64,000 bases of DNA. Origin: Fluviicola sp. (GTDB lineage: Bacteria; Bacteroidota; Bacteroidia; Flavobacteriales_D; Crocinitomicaceae). The stretch lies in contig NZ_JBCNJT010000002.1 in the NCBI RefSeq assembly GCF_039596395.1, positions 62,001-126,000 of the forward strand. Reading direction: 5' to 3'. Of this stretch, positions 7,597 through 16,543 are shown in pieces (the first letter of the stretch is position 1; each line of letters opens with the position of its first letter). The notes beneath the pieces were generated by a model. It had not been told where the DNA came from, searched no databases, and was given only the letters and a program-made list of their open reading frames with translations. The position numbers and the translations under genes were made by a program.

Positions 7597-7922
7597 CATT
7601 TCAATTTCTCATTATTCTTATGCCGGTCGGCATCTCGTCCCGTTTTCTTCGCCAGGTTTTTCTCCAAAGCCTCCTCCAAATCCACACCGGTTTGGTTAGC
7701 CAGGCAAATCAATACAAAAAGTACATCCGCCAATTCATCTCCCAAATCCTTGTCTTTATCACTTTCTTTTTCGCTTTGTTCACCATACCTGCGGGCAATA
7801 ATACGGGCAACTTCACCTACTTCCTCGGTAAGCATCGCCATATTGGTTAATTCATTGAAGTAACGAACCCCGACTTCTTTAATCCATTGATCTACTCTTT
7901 GCTGTGCTTCTGAAATTTCCAT
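7596..7922 (-). CDS. MazG-type nucleotide pyrophosphohydrolase
   Basis: A 108-residue single-domain MazG-like protein. The metal-binding residues appear as TEEVGEVARII and DLGDELADVLFVL. It would convert (d)NTPs to monophosphates; single-domain members differ in substrate, so specificity is open. The start ATG shares one base with the stop of dtd (TAATG at 7920-7924), a translational-coupling arrangement. Together with the facing PRA-PH-like and Nudix genes it forms a cluster of three nucleotide-sanitising enzymes. Confidence 0.88.
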   Translation of the reverse strand: MEISEAQQRVDQWIKEVGVRYFNELTNMAMLTEEVGEVARIIARRYGEQSEKESDKDKDLGDELADVLFVLICLANQTGVDLEEALEKNLAKKTGRDADRHKNNEKLK

Positions 7923-8374
7923 TATTCCCTGTTTTTTGAATCGATGAGTATGGTGACCGGTCCGTCGTTGAGCAATTCCACTTTCATATCCGCACCGAAA
8001 GATCCTGCCTGCACATGTTTCCCTAAAGCCATTTCCGCTTTCCGGATGAATGATTCATACAATGGAATGGCATGTTCGGGCCTCGCTGCTGCAATAAAAC
8101 TCGGCCTGTTCCCTTTTTTGGTCGATGCATGCAATGTAAATTGACTTACAACCAATAAATCGCCTCCTATATCTTGTAAGGAACAATTCATTTTCCCCTC
8201 TTCATCCGGAAAAATGCGCATTTGTATGGTTTTCTGGATGAGCCAATCCACATCTTCTTCCGAATCTGCTTGTTCAATGCCTAAAAGGATTAACAAACCT
8301 TTTTCGATTTGACCGATAATTTGATTGTCTACCCTTACACTTGCTCCGGAAACCCGTTGAATGACTAGTCGCAT
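7922..8374 (-). CDS. dtd: D-aminoacyl-tRNA deacylase
   Basis: Dtd removes D-amino acids (and glycine from tRNA-Ala) from mischarged tRNA. The 150-residue protein has SQFTLHAS and the C-terminal GPVTILIDS motif that form the active site of this dimer. I start it at the ATG 8372-8374 (MRLVIQRVSGASVRV), the family start; an upstream in-frame ATG would add 20 unrelated residues and lies upstream of the promoter. The -7 element ends only 3 nt before this ATG, so the message looks leaderless. The stop overlaps the mazG start. Confidence 0.93.
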   Translation of the reverse strand: MRLVIQRVSGASVRVDNQIIGQIEKGLLILLGIEQADSEEDVDWLIQKTIQMRIFPDEEGKMNCSLQDIGGDLLVVSQFTLHASTKKGNRPSFIAAARPEHAIPLYESFIRKAEMALGKHVQAGSFGADMKVELLNDGPVTILIDSKNRE

Positions 8375-8377
8375 AGT

Positions 8378-8385
8378 CAAATATA
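8378..8385 (-). promoter_or_regulatory. -7 element 3 nt before dtd ATG
   Basis: TATATTTG then ACT then ATG on the minus strand. With transcription normally starting a few nt after the element, the dtd mRNA would have no 5' leader. This also decides the dtd start. Confidence 0.6.
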
Positions 8386-8411
8386 GGGATTGTTGGAAAA
8401 TTTGGAATTTA

Positions 8412-8475
8412 GCAATGTAGAAAATTGGCAACATTGCAATATAGCCATGTTGAAATATTCCGATGTTGAAACTTC
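8412..8475. repeat. degenerate 16-bp tandem repeat
   Basis: Four imperfect 16-nt units starting GCAATG/GCAACA/GCCATG/CCGATG, with ATGTTGAAA conserved in the last two (exact period 16). It lies between rsgA and dtd. No coding potential is evident. Confidence 0.45.
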
Positions 8476-8479
8476 TTAT

Positions 8480-9442
8480 TTATTCGATTCCCCGTTTATT
8501 CCTGCGGTGTACGTCTTCATCATCGCCGGTCATCAGCTGCAGGTATGTGAAATAACGGCTTTCATAGATCTCACCGGCTTTCACCGCTTCCTTCACTGCA
8601 CAGGCCGGTTCATTCAGGTGCTGACAATTATGAAACTTGCACTGCCCGATCAACTCGCGCATTTCCGGGAAATAATGCGAAATAACTTCTTTATCCAGGT
8701 CTACGATCCCGAATGCCCGGATTCCCGGTGTATCAATGATAAATCCTCCGGATTGCAAAGGATGCATCTCAGCGAAAGTCGTAGTATGCTGTCCCTGATG
8801 GTGAGCAGATGAGATTTCTCCGACCCGCAGATCCAGACTGGGGTCCAGCGCATTTACCAAGGTACTCTTCCCTGTTCCGGAATGCCCGGCAATCATTACC
8901 TGTTTGTCTTTAATTTCTTCCCGGAGGAACTCAATGTCTTTTTCGTTCGTTGCCGAGATCGCATGACAGGGATAACCTACCGATTCGTACATGAACATGA
9001 TTGCTTTCAGGTCAAGCAAACCTTCGTCGTCAAGCAAATCGACCTTATTGAAAATCAACGTTGTCGGGATGCGGAAAGATTCCGCGGAAACCAGAAAACG
9101 ATCAATAAACACGAAATGTGTCACGGGATATTTCAGTGTGACCATCAAATAAGCCCGGTCGATATTTGCCGCCAGAATATGCATCTGCTTGCTCAAATTC
9201 GTGCTCTTTCTGACGATGTAATTTTCGCGCAATTCGTAATCCACAATTACCCGCTTTCCTTCCTCGTCGCTTTTGGGATCGAGGATCACCACATCTCCTA
9301 CAGCAATTGGATTGGTGGTTTTCAGTCCTTCCAGTTTCAATCTTCCGCGTACCCGGCATTCCACAACATCTCCATTCGGCATCAATACCTGGTACCACTT
9401 TCCTGTCGATTTTAAAACCCTTCCGCGAAGATCTTCACTCAT
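8480..9442 (-). CDS. rsgA: RsgA, ribosome small-subunit GTPase
   Basis: RsgA is a circularly permuted GTPase that checks late 30S maturation. The 320 residues show an N-terminal OB-fold (about 1-75), then G4 (FNKVDLL) ahead of G1 (GHSGTGKSTLVN) and G3 (DTPGIRAFG), the diagnostic permuted order. The C-terminal zinc-binding region has CKFHNCQHLNEPACAV. The start ATG at 9440-9442 is only 4 nt after a TAATTTTG element, another apparently leaderless gene. It does not overlap the dtd promoter region. Confidence 0.95.
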   Translation of the reverse strand: MSEDLRGRVLKSTGKWYQVLMPNGDVVECRVRGRLKLEGLKTTNPIAVGDVVILDPKSDEEGKRVIVDYELRENYIVRKSTNLSKQMHILAANIDRAYLMVTLKYPVTHFVFIDRFLVSAESFRIPTTLIFNKVDLLDDEGLLDLKAIMFMYESVGYPCHAISATNEKDIEFLREEIKDKQVMIAGHSGTGKSTLVNALDPSLDLRVGEISSAHHQGQHTTTFAEMHPLQSGGFIIDTPGIRAFGIVDLDKEVISHYFPEMRELIGQCKFHNCQHLNEPACAVKEAVKAGEIYESRYFTYLQLMTGDDEDVHRRNKRGIE

Positions 9443-9446
9443 GATA

Positions 9447-9454
9447 CAAAATTA
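9447..9454 (-). promoter_or_regulatory. -7 element 4 nt before rsgA ATG
   Basis: TAATTTTG then TATC then ATG on the minus strand. Confidence 0.55.
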
Positions 9455-9500
9455 CCGAAAGAGATTGTAAATGGAAGAACGCAAAGTTTAAAAATTCCAT

Positions 9501-9527
9501 CTTTGCGCTCTTCTTCTCTTTGCGGTG
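9501..9527. repeat. dispersed CTTTGCG phrase, copy 1
   Basis: A pyrimidine-rich phrase starting CTTTGCGC and ending CTCTTTGCGGT, in the rsgA-gldA divergent spacer. A near-identical copy is at 63330-63355 upstream of coaE's end. It is probably a dispersed intergenic repeat. Confidence 0.5.
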
Positions 9528-9591
9528 AACTATCAAACCTTCTTTTCATTTCGTTTTTTAACCAAACCAACGTTATTCCATTCCCAATCGT

Positions 9592-9599
9592 TATCTTCG
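9592..9599 (+). promoter_or_regulatory. -7-like element of gldA
   Basis: TATCTTCG, one mismatch to TAnnTTTG, 16 nt before the gldA ATG. The same variant precedes the gene at 12005. Confidence 0.4.
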
Positions 9600-9615
9600 C
9601 AACAAAGTTTTTAGT

Positions 9616-10518
9616 ATGTCGATTGAAGTAAAAAACCTTTCCAAATATTACGGGGAACAAGCAGCAGTAAATGACATTACTTTTTCCGTGGGAAAAGGTG
9701 AGATCATTGGTTTCTTAGGACCAAACGGAGCGGGTAAATCAACGACCATGAAAATGATTACCGGTTTCATTCCTGCGTCACAGGGAGAAATCAGCGTTTG
9801 CGGAATCCCGGTTTCGGTAGACTCTATTGAAACCAGAAAACGTATCGGATATCTTCCGGAGAACAATCCTTTGTATCTGGACATGTACGTGAAGGAATAC
9901 CTGGAATTTGTAGGAAAGATTTACAAGATCAGGAACCTGAAGGAACGCGTGAAAGAAATGATCAAACTGGTTGGTCTCGAAGTAGAGCAAAACAAAAAGA
10001 TCGGGATGCTTTCCAAAGGTTACCGCCAGCGTGTGGGACTTGCTCAGGCAATTATCCACAACCCGGATGTATTGATCCTGGATGAGCCGACTTCCGGTCT
10101 GGACCCGAACCAATTGGTAGAAATCCGTGAACTGATCCGGAGAATCGGGAAGGAAAAAACCGTGATGCTTTCCACGCATATCTTACAGGAAGTAGAAGCC
10201 ATTTGTGACCGCGTTGTCATTATTCGCCAGGGGAAACTGGTTGCGGATAACCTGGCTTCCAACCTGCAGGTCGAAACAGATACACAGGTAGTTTACGCCG
10301 AATTCGACGGAGCTGTGGCAAAAAGCTTGCTTCAAAAAATCCCGGGCGTTTCCAAGATCGAACGCGTTTCTGATTCCAAATACCTGATCGAAAGCCAGTC
10401 TTTGGAGGATTTACGTAAGACCGTCGCTCAATTTGCCCAGAAAAACAACCTGCTTGTTCTGACGCTGAGAACGGAAGAAAAATCGCTGGAAGAAGTCTTC
10501 AAGTCTTTAACGAAGTAA
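9616..10518 (+). CDS. gldA: GldA, gliding ABC transporter ATPase
   Basis: A 300-residue ABC ATPase: Walker A GPNGAGKST (35-43), Q-loop region near YLPENNPLY, signature LSKGYRQRVGLAQA, Walker B VLILDEPTSGLDPNQ and the H-loop STHILQEVE. The size and the C-terminal extension (about 220-300) match GldA, which with GldF and GldG forms an ABC transporter linked to gliding in Flavobacteriia. gldF and gldG are not in this window. A secreted unknown begins 19 nt downstream and is probably cotranscribed. Confidence 0.88.
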   Translation: MSIEVKNLSKYYGEQAAVNDITFSVGKGEIIGFLGPNGAGKSTTMKMITGFIPASQGEISVCGIPVSVDSIETRKRIGYLPENNPLYLDMYVKEYLEFVGKIYKIRNLKERVKEMIKLVGLEVEQNKKIGMLSKGYRQRVGLAQAIIHNPDVLILDEPTSGLDPNQLVEIRELIRRIGKEKTVMLSTHILQEVEAICDRVVIIRQGKLVADNLASNLQVETDTQVVYAEFDGAVAKSLLQKIPGVSKIERVSDSKYLIESQSLEDLRKTVAQFAQKNNLLVLTLRTEEKSLEEVFKSLTK

Positions 10519-10537
10519 TTCGTTATTGCTTTATACT

Positions 10538-11347
10538 ATGCGATTTTTACAACTACTTCTTTTATTCCTGGTTGTTACAGGCTATTCAACAGCACAGGAA
10601 ACACCTTTACTTTTGGGTACGAAATGGTATTTGAACTCTGCACAAATCAGTTCTTTTGCATGGAACGACAGCAGTAGTATCCATTCCCACATTCCGTCTT
10701 TAAATTACATTCGCTTTACAAGCAGTCAACTGGAGATCGGTATGGATTCCTCTGAAAACCAGCGAGCGAAAAGTACTTTTTTGGAATACCGGATGATTCA
10801 AGGTGCTGACCATACGGGTCAAATTTCCCTGTATCGCACTGCGAAAGAAAAGAAAAAGAAAATGCCTTTTGCCTGGTACGAATACAAACTGACGCCTTCC
10901 GAACTCATGCTGTTTACCTACCCGGAGAGTGAATTTTTCCCGGATATCGCACATACGGAAACCCTCATTTTCTCTCTCCAAAAAGATACGCTCCAATTGA
11001 CCACCCAACTATTCGGTACGTGGAAATCGGAATCAGCTGCAAGTATTTTTTATGACGAACTGCCTTCTGATACCATCGTATTAAAAAAATCCGCCATACA
11101 GAAAGAAACCTACGATCTTTACTTTTATACATTCGAACGAAGATTCGATCAGCTCATTTGCACCGGACGTTATTTTGTTTCACCGGAAGTAAAAGGGAGA
11201 ATGTTCTACGATGTTTCGCACAATTATAATTACCGGATTGACATTGCAAAAAAGCAACTGATCTTTATAGATAAACCGGCAAACAGGGTCTACGACATTC
11301 TAGAAATCAATGCCCGTCAGCTGGTTCTAAAGCTTCACCGGGAATAA
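10538..11347 (+). CDS. secreted protein of unknown function
   Basis: A 269-residue protein with a clear signal peptide (MRFLQLLLLFLVVTGYSTAQ). The mature part is rich in beta-prone segments, with repeated K/Y/F-rich strands, and has no motif I recognise. I use the ATG at 10538 because an in-frame TTG at 10526 would only add four residues before the signal peptide. It follows gldA by 19 nt, so it may be expressed with it. The 3' end overlaps the convergent transporter gene by 41 nt. Confidence 0.7.
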   Translation: MRFLQLLLLFLVVTGYSTAQETPLLLGTKWYLNSAQISSFAWNDSSSIHSHIPSLNYIRFTSSQLEIGMDSSENQRAKSTFLEYRMIQGADHTGQISLYRTAKEKKKKMPFAWYEYKLTPSELMLFTYPESEFFPDIAHTETLIFSLQKDTLQLTTQLFGTWKSESAASIFYDELPSDTIVLKKSAIQKETYDLYFYTFERRFDQLICTGRYFVSPEVKGRMFYDVSHNYNYRIDIAKKQLIFIDKPANRVYDILEINARQLVLKLHRE

Positions 11348-12005
11348 CATGCTCATGCTTCTCTCCCAGAATACGTTTTGCCAGGTAATGCATCACATAA
11401 ATCAACGGCGTCAGGCAAACGGCGATCAGTAATTTCGTCAGATAGCCGGTAATAGCTAAAACAAGGACCATTTTCAACGGATAAGCACCGGAAAGGTACA
11501 ACCCGATGATTGCGACAATAAACGAATCCACCAATTGCGAAACAACCGTTGACCCCGTACTTCTCAACCAGATCATCTTTCCTTTAGTGAGCTTATGGAA
11601 GAAATGAAAAAGCTGCACATCCAGTAACTGCGAAACAATAAAGGCCGTGATACTTCCGACCATGATCCACAAAGAGCCACCGAATGCTTTGGCAAATTCC
11701 TCGTCAGAAAGCCAGGACCCTTTTGCCGTGGGAAGCTGTACCGCACAATAAACAACGATGAAGCAAAAAGCGATCAACCCGGTAGTGATCCAGCTTAAAC
11801 GACGAACAGCCTGCTTTCCGAAGTATTCATTCATGACATCCGTGAGCAGGAAAACAACCGGCCAGGGAACAATTCCGGCAATCATCGGCGCCAGGTAAGG
11901 GCCCATGTAAACCAATTTGGCTGAAATCAATTCCGCAACAATCGCACTGGTGATGAAAATTCCCGCCATCACCATAAACGCTATTTCTTTTCGTGTCTGA
12001 AGCAT
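11307..12005 (-). CDS. yhhQ: queuosine-precursor transporter, YhhQ family
   Basis: A 232-residue integral membrane protein with about six hydrophobic segments. FLLTDVMNEYFGK and RSTGSTVVSQLVDS are the conserved motifs of the YhhQ (VUT_1) family, which imports queuine precursors such as preQ0/preQ1. I start at the ATG 12003-12005 (MLQTRKEIAF): a TATCTTCG -7 variant ends 3 nt upstream, and the extra 18 residues of the longer reading frame are not family-like. No queuosine-synthesis genes are nearby. The 3' end overlaps the convergent gene at 10538. Confidence 0.88.
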   Translation of the reverse strand: MLQTRKEIAFMVMAGIFITSAIVAELISAKLVYMGPYLAPMIAGIVPWPVVFLLTDVMNEYFGKQAVRRLSWITTGLIAFCFIVVYCAVQLPTAKGSWLSDEEFAKAFGGSLWIMVGSITAFIVSQLLDVQLFHFFHKLTKGKMIWLRSTGSTVVSQLVDSFIVAIIGLYLSGAYPLKMVLVLAITGYLTKLLIAVCLTPLIYVMHYLAKRILGEKHEHVIPGEALEPADGH

Positions 12006-12008
12006 GTT

Positions 12009-12016
12009 CGAAGATA
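12009..12016 (-). promoter_or_regulatory. -7-like element 3 nt before the yhhQ ATG
   Basis: TATCTTCG then AAC then ATG on the minus strand; one mismatch to consensus. It supports the shorter start. Confidence 0.45.
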
Positions 12017-12061
12017 CTATATTTTGATACTTCCTGATTCCCAATCTCTGAAACTTCACTC

Positions 12062-12151
12062 CAAAAGCTACGTTTTTTTTAAAATTAATCCTCTTCGCTG
12101 AACTGCACTAATCCGCCGGGGCGGATTCAGTTATCAAAAGCTGCGTTTTTT
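12062..12151. repeat. 17-bp direct repeat pair around a palindrome
   Basis: CAAAAGCTACGTTTTTT (12062-12078) recurs as CAAAAGCTGCGTTTTTT (12135-12151), one mismatch. Between them is AATCCGCC-GG-GGCGGATT (12110-12127), an 8-bp stem with a 2-nt loop. This fills the divergent yhhQ/tyrS spacer. Confidence 0.5.
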
Positions 12152-12155
12152 CTTC

Positions 12156-12163
12156 TATTTTTG
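12156..12163 (+). promoter_or_regulatory. -7 element of tyrS
   Basis: TATTTTTG, exact consensus, 21 nt before the tyrS ATG. Confidence 0.6.
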
Positions 12164-12184
12164 CGCAATAAATAAAAAAGACAC

Positions 12185-13465
12185 ATGGAAAAGAATGTCA
12201 TTGAAGAATTAAGATGGAGAGGAATGGTGCAAGATATCATGCCTGGTTTGGAAGAACAATTGCTTAAGGAAATGACATCCGGTTATGTGGGCTTTGACCC
12301 GACATCCGACTCCCTGCATGTAGGAAATTTACTTCCGATCATGTTATTGAAACATTTCCAGCTGGCAGGACACAAACCATATGCATTGGTCGGTGGTGCA
12401 ACAGGAATGGTCGGGGATCCTTCCGGGAAATCTGCAGAACGCAATTTGCTGGATGAAGAAACGCTGAACCACAATGTGGCTTCGGTGCAAAATCAGCTGC
12501 GCAAGTTCCTGGAGTTTGAAGAAGGTGAAAACAAAGCGGAATTGGTGAACAATTTCGACTGGATGAGACATTTTTCGTTCCTGGAGTTCATTCGCGACGT
12601 GGGGAAACACATCACAGTGAATTACATGAGCGCCAAAGATTCGGTGAAAAAACGCATCGAAACAGGAATTTCATTTACTGAATTCTCTTACCAGTTGATT
12701 CAGGGATACGACTTCCTGCATTTATACCGCACCAATAATGTGAAAGTACAATTCGGCGGATCCGATCAGTGGGGAAATATCACCACCGGAACGGAATTGG
12801 TACGCAGAATAGCCGGAGGAGAAGCATATGCATTTACTTGTCCTTTGCTAACAAAAGCAGACGGAGGAAAATTCGGAAAAACAGAATCCGGAACCGTTTG
12901 GTTGGACCCGGAAAAAACAAGTCCTTATGCTTTCTACCAATTCTGGCTGAATGCTTCGGATGCAGATGCGGTTAAACTGATCCGTTTCTACACCCTGAAA
13001 ACCAAAGAAGAAATTGAAGCCATTGAAAAAGAACACAATGAAGCACCTCATCTGCGCGCACTTCAAAAAGCTATCGCGGAAGAAGTAACCATCCGTGTCC
13101 ATGGAAAAGAAGCGTTGGAAATGGCCATCGCGGCTTCCAATATCCTGTTCGGTAAATCCACTTCGGAAGATTTGAAAAAATTGTCGAACGATACGTTCCT
13201 GAGCATTTTTGACGGAGTTCCGATGGCGACTATCAAGCGCTCGGAATTGAACGAAGGAGTTAGTATTGTTGACCTATTATCAGCTAAGACAGGCTTTTTA
13301 CCATCAAACGGTGAGGCAAAACGCGAATTAAAAGCGAATGCAATTTCTTTGAACAAAGACAAAGTAAGTGAAGGAACATTGGTTGGCCCGAGCGACCTGA
13401 TCAATGAAAAATTCATCCTTTTAGGAAAAGGAAAGAAGAATAATTACATAGTCATTGTAGAATAA
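12185..13465 (+). CDS. tyrS: tyrosyl-tRNA synthetase
   Basis: TyrS charges tRNA-Tyr with tyrosine. The 426-residue class I synthetase has the HVGN form of the HIGH motif at 45-48 and the TyrRS-type signature KFGKT at 229-233. The tyrosine-binding region includes [13 protein letters not shown] and [14 protein letters not shown]. An S4-like RNA-binding domain forms the C-terminus (about 355-426). The full bacterial length is present and no disruption is visible. It is monocistronic, followed by a 22-bp palindrome (13482-13503). Confidence 0.97.
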   Translation: MEKNVIEELRWRGMVQDIMPGLEEQLLKEMTSGYVGFDPTSDSLHVGNLLPIMLLKHFQLAGHKPYALVGGATGMVGDPSGKSAERNLLDEETLNHNVASVQNQLRKFLEFEEGENKAELVNNFDWMRHFSFLEFIRDVGKHITVNYMSAKDSVKKRIETGISFTEFSYQLIQGYDFLHLYRTNNVKVQFGGSDQWGNITTGTELVRRIAGGEAYAFTCPLLTKADGGKFGKTESGTVWLDPEKTSPYAFYQFWLNASDADAVKLIRFYTLKTKEEIEAIEKEHNEAPHLRALQKAIAEEVTIRVHGKEALEMAIAASNILFGKSTSEDLKKLSNDTFLSIFDGVPMATIKRSELNEGVSIVDLLSAKTGFLPSNGEAKRELKANAISLNKDKVSEGTLVGPSDLINEKFILLGKGKKNNYIVIVE

Positions 13466-13481
13466 ACTTTTAAATAAGGTG

Positions 13482-13503
13482 GGCACGCGATTAATCGCGT
13501 GCC
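13482..13503. repeat. 22-bp perfect palindrome after tyrS
   Basis: GGCACGCGATT and its exact reverse complement. The same 22-bp core is the centre of the 42-bp palindrome at 26018-26059. It lies between convergent tyrS and a kinase gene, so it is a likely bidirectional terminator or REP-like element. Confidence 0.75.
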
Positions 13504-13599
13504 TGATTACCAGCTACACATAGTGAATATTCAATTTGAAACCTGGATTGTCTTCTAACTCTGAACAGATACAATTAACAGTGTGCCTGCCTGTTTGTA

Positions 13600-16533
13600 T
13601 TAGTCTTTATTAAAAATCGGGATGGAAATAACCACTTTCGTTCCTTTCGGATTTCCATGCTCATCCTTTAGTCCTTCAATGGTGAAATCAAATTCCGACT
13701 GGTACCTTTCCTGGAATAATTTCAATCGTTCGGAAGTAATTTGGGTGGCATAGGATTTATGCTCCGGATTCTGGGTATTCGGTTTATGCTTGTTATAGCC
13801 TACTCCATTATCGATAATCTCAACGATCAACCGGTTATTTTCTACGTTTTTAAAATTCAGGTTAATCAAACCACCCTGTTCCAATCCTTTGAACCCATGG
13901 ATAATTGCATTTTCCGCAAACGGCTGGATCAGCATCGGGGGAACAAACTTATTCAGTTCCTCTTTCGACAAGGAAATTTCCACCCGGAACTCAAACCTGT
14001 TCTTGAAACGCATTTGCTCCAGTTCCAGGTACATTTGCAGGGAATCGATCTCCTTTTGGATGGAAATCTCGGTTTCCCGCGAATTCGTTAACGTTAACCG
14101 GATCAGTTTCGAGAGCTTCAATAAATAGCGTTCGGCCAATTCGTTTTCATTGTACAGCAGGAAACTTTGGATAGAATTCAATGCGTTGAAAATAAAATGC
14201 GGATTCATTTGCGCCAGCAATGCTTTTTGTTCCAGGATTTCCATATTGCGTTGGATCTCATTCCTGCGCTGGATGACTTTCAAACGATACCTGAAGACAA
14301 GAAAACTAATTATCAAAACGGCCAAAACGATTAATGCAGTGAACCACCAGGTGGAATAAAAAGGAGGAAGTACAGAGAATCTTGTCAAACTATATGAGTT
14401 ACTCCAGCTTCCGTATTCATTCTGGTATTTTATTTCCAAATCATACGTTTCAAAAGCCGGATTAATCATAATCAATTCGCCGTTATATCCGACCGACCAA
14501 GGATCTGTTTTCCGGAACCGGTATTTATAGGGCTGTCTGTGCTGTGATTTGAAATTCGTTGTTTTCAGCAGGAGGCGAATTACTTTGTGGGATGAGTTAA
14601 ATTCCATCCCTTTTTTGAAATCCGTTACTTTCTTTCCATTTGCAAATACCGCCTGAACGCTGATTTGTTTTTCGCGGGAAGACTTCATCCAGTTGTAGGA
14701 AGAGGGAATTAATGCTATTCCTTTTCTCGTACCTAAATAGACGCCCTCTTTATTGGCATAGACCGTACTTATTTCAGAAGAAACCAATCCGTTGAGTTGC
14801 GTGAGATTAAAAACCCGGACGTGATGATTTTTAAGTAAAACGATTTTAGAAATCCCTTCATTAGAGGCCGCGTAAATGATCCCTGATTTATCGACAAACA
14901 ATGCATTTAATTGATTGGAAAGCAACCCGTCTTTCTCACCGATACTCGCCACGAATTTACCGTTTTTGAGAAGAAGGATTCCTTTTCCCCTGGTTGCTGC
15001 TATCAGGCCGCATTTCGGATGATATTTCAGATCGGTTATCCGGATATGGTCCAGGTCTCCCGGAAGTTTACATTTCTTAACCTCTCCTTTTCTGATCCGG
15101 AATAATCCGATCAAAGATCCGGCATATACTTCTCCCTCTTCCGCATCATAAGCTAAAGATTTAAAATGGTGAGCTACATACTTTTTGGCATTGTATACCT
15201 GTGCCCGTGTCAATAATTCTTCCGGTAATTCCGTTTTTTCATGAATCTTTACGGGCATTACATATGCTGCATAGAAATTTCCTTCCCGGTCATTTGTCCA
15301 GGCCTGGAACTGACTCATTTCATAACCCCATTTTCTTTTTACGACCGTGTTGGATAAAAAATAGGGAATGTTATTCGACAAGACTAACTGATTCTTCCAA
15401 ATCCCGATTACGTTCCAGGCTCCTTTTACAGCAAAAAGCTCCTCCCCCGTTTTCAGGTTATAATAACCAAAAGCAGATGAATAATAAACCTGATTCCCGA
15501 TACCATTAATGTTATGAATATGCCCCTTGCTTTCTTTATCCTCCGGAATCCAATTGACAATTTCTAAACAAGGTGTGTAATAAATTCCTTTGTCAAGGGT
15601 AGAAAACCAGTACCCACCTTCCAAATCTTTCGCAACCCCTGTTACTTTCTGATCTTTGAGATAAATTCCATCCGGTTTGTTGAGAGTTGCTTTTTCCGGA
15701 TTTTTGAACTGATAAGCACCTGTTAAAGTCGTAATCCAAAACTCTCCTTTTATCAGATGAAATCCGGTAAATCCGCTGAAAACACCTTTATTGGACGGAT
15801 TCGAAATGTCATATACATTTCCGTCTATACACATAAACCGTTTATTGTTGATCCGGATCATGTCAAATTGCGTTAATCCTGAATGGTACTTAAAACGGAT
15901 GGGTTTTCCCTTCTGGGGAACTATATCAATTTCTTTTAATAAGTAGCCGGCGGAATCCTGAAGTGCAGTTAGGAGCCAGTCATTCCCAACTTCGTGCAAT
16001 TCCCTTACTAATTTTGCTTTGTAAGGAAATAACTTACCTGTCTTATCAATGCGTGCGGTTGCATAAATACCGGAATAGTAGACATTATCATCTTTGTCAA
16101 TACTAAATGACTTCCGGTGATTAAAATCCCCGTGGTTCAATTTAACCAGCAAATGATTGTATTTATACGGGAAGACTCTCTTTTTTTGCGGATCGTAGTA
16201 CGCCAGTCTGCCATTATACAGGTAAAACCATACACGTCCCCGATCATCTTCCTGGATTTTAAAAACTACTTCATCCGGCAGACCGTTTGATTTATTGTAT
16301 ACATGAAGCTTGAAGCCATTGTATCTCACCACGCCATGATCCGTGCAAAACCAAACATTCCCACTCCTGTCCTGGTACACATAATAGGTTTCAGAACTCG
16401 GTAATCCGTCAGTTATGGAAATATTCATGTAAGAAGGTTCCCACACTTTGTTTTGCGCAAACGAACACTGCATCCCGGCAAACAGGAACATTATCAGGAT
16501 ACTTATCTTTCTTATCGAAGAAGGCTCGTTCAT
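13600..16533 (-). CDS. propeller-sensor histidine kinase, LytS type (copy 1)
   Basis: A 977-residue membrane sensor. Signal peptide (about 1-26, ending SFAQ); a periplasmic two-component-regulator propeller (about 35-620) with repeats such as VWFCTDHGVVRYNG and GGYWFSTLDKGIYY; a Y_Y_Y-like Ig domain (about 660-745); one membrane span (about 745-770). The His_kinase domain has phospho-acceptor H779 in QMNPHFIFNALNS. The ATPase domain has PFAENAIIHGFKG and DNGVGYN. LytS-type kinases usually act with LytTR regulators, but none is adjacent. It follows a close paralogue by 10 nt, downstream of truA. Ligand unknown. Confidence 0.9.
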   Translation of the reverse strand: MNEPSSIRKISILIMFLFAGMQCSFAQNKVWEPSYMNISITDGLPSSETYYVYQDRSGNVWFCTDHGVVRYNGFKLHVYNKSNGLPDEVVFKIQEDDRGRVWFYLYNGRLAYYDPQKKRVFPYKYNHLLVKLNHGDFNHRKSFSIDKDDNVYYSGIYATARIDKTGKLFPYKAKLVRELHEVGNDWLLTALQDSAGYLLKEIDIVPQKGKPIRFKYHSGLTQFDMIRINNKRFMCIDGNVYDISNPSNKGVFSGFTGFHLIKGEFWITTLTGAYQFKNPEKATLNKPDGIYLKDQKVTGVAKDLEGGYWFSTLDKGIYYTPCLEIVNWIPEDKESKGHIHNINGIGNQVYYSSAFGYYNLKTGEELFAVKGAWNVIGIWKNQLVLSNNIPYFLSNTVVKRKWGYEMSQFQAWTNDREGNFYAAYVMPVKIHEKTELPEELLTRAQVYNAKKYVAHHFKSLAYDAEEGEVYAGSLIGLFRIRKGEVKKCKLPGDLDHIRITDLKYHPKCGLIAATRGKGILLLKNGKFVASIGEKDGLLSNQLNALFVDKSGIIYAASNEGISKIVLLKNHHVRVFNLTQLNGLVSSEISTVYANKEGVYLGTRKGIALIPSSYNWMKSSREKQISVQAVFANGKKVTDFKKGMEFNSSHKVIRLLLKTTNFKSQHRQPYKYRFRKTDPWSVGYNGELIMINPAFETYDLEIKYQNEYGSWSNSYSLTRFSVLPPFYSTWWFTALIVLAVLIISFLVFRYRLKVIQRRNEIQRNMEILEQKALLAQMNPHFIFNALNSIQSFLLYNENELAERYLLKLSKLIRLTLTNSRETEISIQKEIDSLQMYLELEQMRFKNRFEFRVEISLSKEELNKFVPPMLIQPFAENAIIHGFKGLEQGGLINLNFKNVENNRLIVEIIDNGVGYNKHKPNTQNPEHKSYATQITSERLKLFQERYQSEFDFTIEGLKDEHGNPKGTKVVISIPIFNKD

Positions 16534-16543
16534 CGCAATTCTT

